Below are positions 18,358-23,110 of a DNA stretch of 23,110 bases, piece after piece. The notes beneath the pieces are model-generated. The model saw nothing but the letters and a program-made list of their open reading frames with translations, was not told the DNA's origin and ran no database searches. The position numbers and the translations under genes were made by a program. Each line of letters begins with the position of its first letter. Position 1 is the stretch's first letter. The DNA comes from an uncultured Bryobacteraceae bacterium (GTDB taxonomy: Bacteria > Acidobacteriota > Terriglobia > Bryobacterales > Bryobacteraceae), in the NCBI GenBank assembly GCA_937921835.1, contig CAKZVG010000704.1:1-23110 (forward strand), given 5' to 3'.

Positions 18358-18387
18358 CCTGTAACCCGGCGTTCGTGAGCCTGTAAC
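18358..18387. repeat. direct repeat pair CCTGTAAC upstream of the second receptor
   Basis: CCTGTAAC is present at 18358-18365 and 18380-18387, a 22-bp period or about two helical turns. The second copy sits where the -35 element would be for the TAGAAT hexamer at 18398-18403. Two same-face half-sites at this position suggest an activator or repressor site. Confidence 0.45.
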
Positions 18388-18397
18388 GTCACCCGCC

Positions 18398-18403
18398 TAG
18401 AAT
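18398..18403 (+). promoter_or_regulatory. -10 hexamer TAGAAT, possible leaderless start for the second receptor
   Basis: TAGAAT (5/6 to TATAAT) ends 7 nt before ATG 18411. The intervening CCGTGCT has no Shine-Dalgarno, and no TTGACA-like -35 occurs 16-18 nt upstream, where the CCTGTAAC repeat lies instead. Transcription would start at the ATG, giving a leaderless mRNA separate from the pur unit. Confidence 0.45.
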
Positions 18404-18410
18404 CCGTGCT

Positions 18411-21400
18411 ATGGTGCGCATCGCAATCCTATGCTCATTCTGCCTGCTCCCGCTCTGCGCGCAGTCGGACTTCACCTCACTTTCTGGAACCGTTGCCGAC
18501 CCCTCGCCGGCCGCGGTCCGCGACGCCCGGGTCACGCTCAGGAACCTCGCCACTGGCGCCGTCCGCGAGACGCGCAGCGACGAAAGCGGCTTCTACCAAT
18601 TCACGCTCCTGGCGCCGGGGACTTACGAAATCGCCGTCGAAGCGCCGGGGTTTCAGCTTTTCCGGGATACGGGCGTGACGCTCAAGGTGGCGCAGCCGGC
18701 GCGGTTGGACGTCGAGCTGCTCCTCGGACACACCTCGCAATCAGTGACCGTAACAGGAACGGTTTCGGCGCTGGTAGCCGACACAGCGGCGCAGGGAACC
18801 GTGATCGGGCAGGAAAAGATCGCCGCCCTGCCGCTGAACGGGCGGCAGTTCCTCCAGCTTGCGCTGCTCGCGCCGGGCGCCAATCCCGGCGGACGCGCCG
18901 TGCAGCAGAATCAGATCCGCCAGGGCTTCCAGGGAAGCTTCAGCGCCTCCGGCGGGCGCAGTAACAACAACGCGTTCCTGCTGGACGGCGCCGCCAACAC
19001 CGACGTCGACTACAACATGCTGAACTTCGCGCCGGTGGTGGACTCGATCGCCGAGTTTCAGGTGCAAACCTCGCTGTACAGCGCCGAATACGGCCGCGCC
19101 TCCGGCGCGCAGATCAACGTCGTCACCAAATCCGGCGGCAACGAACTGCACGGCTCGGCCTGGGAGTTCCTGCGCAACGACCGCCTGGACGCGCGCCCCT
19201 TCAACCTCCCCTCGAGCAGGCTGCCCAAGTACCGGCGCAACCAGTTCGGCGCCACCTTGGGCGGGCCGTTCGTCAAGAACCGGCTGTTCGGTTTCTTCGC
19301 CTACGAAGGGCTGCGCGTCCGGCAGGCGGCGGCGGCGCTGACTTCGGTCAACGTGCCCACCGAGCTCCAGCGCGCGGCTGACTTCCGCGCCACGCGCGGC
19401 GGCATCTTCGATCCCGATACCCTCTCGGGAGGCGTGCGCCTGCCCTTCCCGGACAACCGCATCCCGGCCAGCCGCATCAATCCGCTGTCGCTGGCGGCCA
19501 TGAAGCCGGTCCCGCTCCCGAACGTGCCGGGGACGACACTGTTCGTGAACGCCGAGGAGGTGCTCACGCAGAACGCCGGGAACTACTCGCTGCGCGTGGA
19601 TGGCGTGGCGAGCGAGCGCTGGAACGTGTTCGGCCGCTACTCCATCGCCGAAGAAAACGCCACCGTGCCGGAGGTGACGCCGGGCCGCGGCACCCAGAAC
19701 AACGGCCGTCCGCAAAACGCCGTGGCCGGCTCGACGCTGGTGCTCAGCCCCAACCTGGTCAACGAGACCCGCCTGGCGTTCAACCGCATGCGCCTGCTCA
19801 GCGGCCTCCCGGAGCCGCTCTTCGAGGTCGCGGGCCAGAAACGGGAGTTGCCGCGCTTTCTGCCCGCCGGCTATCCCACCATGGGCGGCGCGGGCGGCTT
19901 CTCGACCACCGCTTCCGGCGGGATCGCCATGGTGCGCAACAACAACTTCCAGGTCTACAACAACCTCTCCTGGCGGCGCGGGCGCCATTCGGTGAAGGCC
20001 GGCTGCGAGGTGTTCCACATCCGGTACAACCGGGAGGAAGCAGGCAACCCGCTCGGCTCCTACCAGTTCACCAACGGCTTCACCACCCGCACCGCGCGTA
20101 ATGACGGCACCGGCGACGCGCTGGCGAGCTTCCTGCTCGGCATGACCACCAACGCCCAGCGCTCGGTGGGTCCGCGGCGCATGGATGGCCGCCAGACCAT
20201 GCTCTCCCTCTACCTTCAGGACGATGTCCGGCTCAGCCGGGACCTCACCCTCAACGCGGGACTGCGCTATGAGCTTGCGCCACCGCTCTACGACATCCGG
20301 AACCAGGCGGCCAACGTCGACTACAGCAGGGTCCCGTCCCCGGCGGCCATCTTCGCCGAGGGCCGTACCGCGTTCTACCGACCGCTGCTGTTCCTGTGCG
20401 GGACCGACGGCTATCCCAAGGGCTGCGCCCATACCGACTACAACAACCTGTCGCCGCGCCTGGGCCTGGCCTGGAAGGCCACAGCGCGCACCGTGCTGCG
20501 CGCCGGGGCCGGCATCTATTACGCCGCCAACGACACCAATCCGCTATTCCGCCTGGTGGCCGGCCTGCCCAACAGCATCACGCAGACCCTGACCAGCGAC
20601 CTGTTCGTGCCCCGCTACCGCGGCTACGACATCTTCGGACCCGCCGTCGTCGGGCCAACCGCAATCCAAGGCACCTCCATTGACCTGTTCCAGCGCACCA
20701 GCTACACCCCCCAGTGGAGCTTCTCGCTTCAGCGTGAGCTGGCGCGAGATCTGGTCCTCGAAGCGGGCTATTTGGCCACGCTTGGCATCAAGCTCGAACA
20801 AAACGTACACACCAACAACGCGCTGCCCGGACCCGGCAACGCCGACCCGCGGCGCCCCTACGGGGGGCTGTCCTTTGCGCCCGGGCTGAAGTTCCCTCAA
20901 GACATGGTGGTCACCAGGGACTTCGTGCCGCTTTCCTTCGCCAACCACTATCCGAAAACGGCGCAGTCGAACTACCACGCGCTGCTGGTGAAGCTCGAGA
21001 AACGCTTCAGCGGCGGGTTCTCCCTGCTGAGTTCCTACAGCTTTTCGAAGGCTATCACCAACGCGCCGCAGCTGCGCAACGCCGGCGGCGCCAGCGGCGC
21101 CGAGAATACGCCGCCGCAGAATCCCTACGATCTTCGGGCTGAGCGCGGCCTGGCGGCGTATCATGCCAGCAGCCGCTGGGTGAATAGCTTCGTCCTCGAT
21201 CCGCCTTTCGGACGCGGCAGGAGGTTCCTGAAGGGCGGCGTCCCGGCGGCCGTACTGGGCGGCTGGCGTGCCTCGGGAATCCTGGCGATGCAGACCGGCT
21301 TCCCGTTCTCGGTCAACGTGGCGGGGGACACCGCCGGACAGGGCTCCGGAGCGGGAGGCGTCATTATCCGGCCGAACCTGGTTCCCGGCGCGGGGGTCGC

Positions 21401-21719
21401 GCTTCCCTCTTCCGAGCGCACCCCGGCGCGCTTCTTCAACACCGCCGCCTTCACGCTGCCGCCTCCTTACACGTTCGGGAATGTTGGGAGGAACACGGTG
21501 ATCGGGCCGGGGCTGGTCAACCTGGATTTCGGCCTCGCGCGACAGGTCCGCCTCAGCGAACGCCTCAGGCTGGAGGGCCGGGGCGAAGCCTTCAATCTGT
21601 TCAACCGCCCGAATTACAACATCGTCGGGCGCATCATCAGCGACACGGCCACCTTCGGACGCGTGCGGAGCCAGTTGGATCCGCGCCAGATCCAGTTCGG
21701 CCTGAAACTGCTATTTTAG
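18411..21719 (+). CDS. second Oar-like TonB-dependent outer-membrane receptor
   Basis: The 1,102-residue protein has the same architecture as the receptor at 5143. A short signal peptide (~1-17, ending LCA|QSD) precedes a CarboxypepD_reg domain at about 22-103 (SLSGTVADPSPAAVRDARV; GFYQFTLLAPGTYEIAV). SVTVTG (111-116) resembles a TonB-box-like linker, and LPLNGRQ (140-146) opens the plug. A long barrel follows with strands such as LNAGLRYEL and terminal FGLKLLF. It differs widely in sequence from the first receptor, so it probably has another ligand. It has its own promoter elements 73 nt after the aminotransferase and no enzyme gene downstream on the same strand. With no Shine-Dalgarno visible, ATG 18411 is chosen from the hydrophobic N-terminus. 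Confidence 0.9.
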   Translation: MVRIAILCSFCLLPLCAQSDFTSLSGTVADPSPAAVRDARVTLRNLATGAVRETRSDESGFYQFTLLAPGTYEIAVEAPGFQLFRDTGVTLKVAQPARLDVELLLGHTSQSVTVTGTVSALVADTAAQGTVIGQEKIAALPLNGRQFLQLALLAPGANPGGRAVQQNQIRQGFQGSFSASGGRSNNNAFLLDGAANTDVDYNMLNFAPVVDSIAEFQVQTSLYSAEYGRASGAQINVVTKSGGNELHGSAWEFLRNDRLDARPFNLPSSRLPKYRRNQFGATLGGPFVKNRLFGFFAYEGLRVRQAAAALTSVNVPTELQRAADFRATRGGIFDPDTLSGGVRLPFPDNRIPASRINPLSLAAMKPVPLPNVPGTTLFVNAEEVLTQNAGNYSLRVDGVASERWNVFGRYSIAEENATVPEVTPGRGTQNNGRPQNAVAGSTLVLSPNLVNETRLAFNRMRLLSGLPEPLFEVAGQKRELPRFLPAGYPTMGGAGGFSTTASGGIAMVRNNNFQVYNNLSWRRGRHSVKAGCEVFHIRYNREEAGNPLGSYQFTNGFTTRTARNDGTGDALASFLLGMTTNAQRSVGPRRMDGRQTMLSLYLQDDVRLSRDLTLNAGLRYELAPPLYDIRNQAANVDYSRVPSPAAIFAEGRTAFYRPLLFLCGTDGYPKGCAHTDYNNLSPRLGLAWKATARTVLRAGAGIYYAANDTNPLFRLVAGLPNSITQTLTSDLFVPRYRGYDIFGPAVVGPTAIQGTSIDLFQRTSYTPQWSFSLQRELARDLVLEAGYLATLGIKLEQNVHTNNALPGPGNADPRRPYGGLSFAPGLKFPQDMVVTRDFVPLSFANHYPKTAQSNYHALLVKLEKRFSGGFSLLSSYSFSKAITNAPQLRNAGGASGAENTPPQNPYDLRAERGLAAYHASSRWVNSFVLDPPFGRGRRFLKGGVPAAVLGGWRASGILAMQTGFPFSVNVAGDTAGQGSGAGGVIIRPNLVPGAGVALPSSERTPARFFNTAAFTLPPPYTFGNVGRNTVIGPGLVNLDFGLARQVRLSERLRLEGRGEAFNLFNRPNYNIVGRIISDTATFGRVRSQLDPRQIQFGLKLLF

Positions 21720-21720
21720 T

Positions 21721-21745
21721 GCTCGGGCCTGGCGCCGGCCCGGGC
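21721..21745 (+). terminator. GC-rich hairpin just after the second receptor
   Basis: GCTCGGGCC (21721-21729) pairs with GGCCCGGGC (21737-21745), a 9-bp stem with one G-T wobble and a 7-nt loop. It starts 2 nt after the TAG stop. Only CCTTG follows, so there is no proper T-tract; termination may be inefficient or the element may protect the mRNA 3' end. Confidence 0.4.
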
Positions 21746-21768
21746 CCTTGCCGCCGACGTGGCTCAGG

Positions 21769-21815
21769 CCGGGGTGACTGTGGTCCGCATGGCCCTCATC
21801 GCAGCATCACCCCGG
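21769..21815. repeat. 9-bp inverted repeat between convergent genes
   Basis: CCGGGGTGA (21769-21777) is the exact reverse complement of TCACCCCGG (21807-21815), with a 29-nt loop. It sits in the 111-bp space between the receptor stop and the stop of the convergent PfpI-family gene, where a bidirectional terminator would be expected, but no T-runs flank it. Confidence 0.4.
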
Positions 21816-21830
21816 ATGCCGTCGTGACGC

Positions 21831-22412
21831 CTAGAGTTCAATCCGCGTGCCCAGCACCGCGAGCAACCGCGCCAGCCATGCCGGGTGGGCGGGCCAGGCG
21901 GGAGCGGTGATCAGATTGCCGTCCGCGTGCGCCTGATCGATGGGGATGTCGGCGTAGACGCCGCCGCACTGGATCACCTCGGGCGAGACCGCCGGGTAGC
22001 AGCTCACGGTCCGGCCCTTCAGGACGCCCGCCGCGGCCAGGATTTGCGCGCCGTGGCAGATGGCCGCGATAGGCTTGGACGCCGCCGCGAACTCACGCAC
22101 CAGTTCGACGACGCGCAGGTTCAGCCGCAGGTACTCCGGCGCGCGCCCGCCGGGGATGACCAGCGCGTCGTAGTCCGCCGCGCGCGCCTGTTCGAAGTCC
22201 GCCGTCACGGCGAAGTTGTGCCCGCGCTTTTCGCTGTAGGTCTGGTCGCCTTCGAAATCGTGAATGGCGGTGCGCACGGCCGCGCCCGGCTGCTTGCCGG
22301 GGCAGACGCTCTCCACCTTGTGCCCCACCATCGCCAGCGCCTGGAACGGCACCATCGCCTCATAGTCCTCGACGTAATCGCCCACCAGGAACAGAATCCG
22401 TTTCGCCGCCAT
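21831..22412 (-). CDS. DJ-1/PfpI-family protein (class I glutamine-amidotransferase-like fold)
   Basis: Members include glyoxalase III-like and deglycase/chaperone proteins and the PfpI protease; the activity here cannot be chosen from sequence. The 193-residue protein has the nucleophile elbow AICHGAQ with C119 and H120 and the conserved acidic residue E15 (GDYVEDYE). [11 protein letters not shown] (86-96) and the ending [13 protein letters not shown] (161-173) are family features. AGGAGG (22425-22420 on the minus strand) lies 7 nt before the ATG and fixes the start. It follows the CHAD gene by 18 nt, suggesting one transcript, and converges on the second receptor. Confidence 0.92.
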   Translation of the reverse strand: MAAKRILFLVGDYVEDYEAMVPFQALAMVGHKVESVCPGKQPGAAVRTAIHDFEGDQTYSEKRGHNFAVTADFEQARAADYDALVIPGGRAPEYLRLNLRVVELVREFAAASKPIAAICHGAQILAAAGVLKGRTVSCYPAVSPEVIQCGGVYADIPIDQAHADGNLITAPAWPAHPAWLARLLAVLGTRIEL

Positions 22413-22430
22413 GGATCGTCCTCCTCGACC

Positions 22431-22922
22431 TTATCCTCGCACAGCCGGCGCCGCGCGCCGCGCGCGTCCCGCATAGGAGGCCAGGTAGCGCGCCCACTTG
22501 CGTGCGGCATCCTCGGCAGCGAAGTGCTCCTCCCAGTATTGATGCAGCGCCTCGAACTTGTCCCGCTGGCGCCCGGCGAGCAGGCGCAGCAGGCGGCGCA
22601 CCTGCGGGGAACGCCGCGAGCCGGCCGCCAGCACCATACCGCGCGTCACCTCGCAGTCGTTGATGTCGCCTAGAAAGGTCTGTACCCGCCGCAGCGACTC
22701 GATTTTCTTCTCGAGCCCCGGGCCGTACAGCGGCCGGAACAACTCCAGAGTGTAGCGGAAGCGTTTCGTCAACAGCCGGAAGGCGTGCAGTTTGGCGGCT
22801 GGCGTCCCCGGCTTCACCGCCTCGGAACCCGCCGCGAAAAACCGGCCAGCGAGCGCGGGCAGCACGGCGCGCGCGTTCGCGGCCAGGCTCTTCGATTCGT
22901 CCCAGGAAAGCTCGTCTTTCAT
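22431..22922 (-). CDS. short CHAD-domain protein
   Basis: CHAD domains are helical bundles rich in conserved histidines and basic residues that bind polyphosphate, often near polyphosphate or CYTH proteins. This 163-residue product has the signature LHAFRLLTKRFRYTLELFRP (105-region of the domain's basic helix) followed by LRRVQTFLGDINDCEV, the conserved LGxxxDxxV segment. Full CHAD proteins are usually 200-300 residues with two such bundles; only one is clear here. The ATG overlaps the stop of the upstream gene (ATGA), so the two are translationally coupled. No CYTH domain or polyphosphate kinase is in view. Confidence 0.8.
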   Translation of the reverse strand: MKDELSWDESKSLAANARAVLPALAGRFFAAGSEAVKPGTPAAKLHAFRLLTKRFRYTLELFRPLYGPGLEKKIESLRRVQTFLGDINDCEVTRGMVLAAGSRRSPQVRRLLRLLAGRQRDKFEALHQYWEEHFAAEDAARKWARYLASYAGRARRAAPAVRG

Positions 22923-23110
22923 GCCGCCACCAGATGCAGGCCGGAGCGCCAGCGCGCCGAGAAGCCGCGGCGTTCGTATTCCTTGAGCAGATCCTTGAAG
23001 TCCCGCTCGGCGTCCCGGCGCGCCGTTTCGAAGGCGGCGCGCAGCGGGGCGTCCGGCGGGAGGCCGGCGCGGTCGCAGAGTTCGAGCGCGATGTCGCGGT
23101 CCCGGACCTC
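22919..23110 (-). CDS. C-terminal fragment of an upstream CHAD-like protein (runs off window)
   Basis: An open frame enters at the window edge and gives 63 residues beginning EVRDRDIALELCDRAGLPPD and ending SGLHLVAA before TGA (22921-22919). VRDRDIALELC resembles the RDxD helix of CHAD domains, and the charged helix with ARRDAERDFKDLLKEYERR fits the following helices. Its stop overlaps the start of the next CHAD gene by 4 nt. The N-terminal part is outside the window, so a fused CYTH or other domain cannot be excluded. Confidence 0.6.
   Translation of the reverse strand, partial: EVRDRDIALELCDRAGLPPDAPLRAAFETARRDAERDFKDLLKEYERRGFSARWRSGLHLVAA

Overview
This window looks like chromosomal DNA from a GC-rich, flagellated Gram-negative bacterium. 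It most resembles Acidobacteriota of the Bryobacterales/Solibacter type. The main evidence is two ~1,100-residue Oar-like TonB-dependent receptors, each with an N-terminal carboxypeptidase-regulatory domain, plus Tat-exported FAD- and enolase-superfamily enzymes. The taxonomic call is inference from gene content. No tRNA, rRNA, CRISPR array, insertion sequence or integrase was seen.

Layout. Bases 1-135 are a non-coding edge with a sigma28-type promoter ahead of a lone fliM (136-1104). After a ~200 bp gap come metK (1306-2478) and tig (2496-3764). A convergent gene (3780-5060, minus) encodes an exported protein of unknown function. Divergent from it, a TonB-dependent receptor (5143-8559) leads into a Tat-signal FAD-dependent oxidoreductase (8619-10583). 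This pair converges on a Tat-signal mandelate-racemase-type enolase-superfamily enzyme (10595-11800, minus). Upstream of that, on the same strand, is a type II toxin-antitoxin pair. Its ribbon-helix-helix antitoxin is intact (12074-12325), but its VapC/PIN toxin is internally deleted and frameshifted (11842-12077).

Divergent from the antitoxin, a 79-residue free-standing PcrA/UvrD-type Tudor protein (12483-12722) precedes a tight purine cluster: purQ (12789-13466), purL (13474-15690), purF (15683-17113) and a class I aminotransferase (17123-18337). No purS is present. A second Oar-like receptor (18411-21719) follows under its own promoter. It converges on a minus-strand group: a DJ-1/PfpI-family protein (21831-22412), a short CHAD protein (22431-22922) and the tail of another CHAD-like gene running off the window edge (22919-23110).

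How the genes work together. PurQ, PurL and PurF catalyse early and middle steps of IMP synthesis and are arranged for co-translation. MetK and trigger factor are housekeeping. Receptor, FAD enzyme and racemase-type enzyme look like an accessory catabolic locus: outer-membrane uptake plus two probably periplasmic enzymes acting on an unknown, perhaps sugar-derived, substrate. Four genes without a convincing ribosome-binding site (starts at 5060, 11800, 12325 and 18411) carry a TANNNT hexamer only 7-8 nt before the ATG, as expected for leaderless transcripts. Genes inside transcription units mostly show Shine-Dalgarno sequences or stop/start overlaps.
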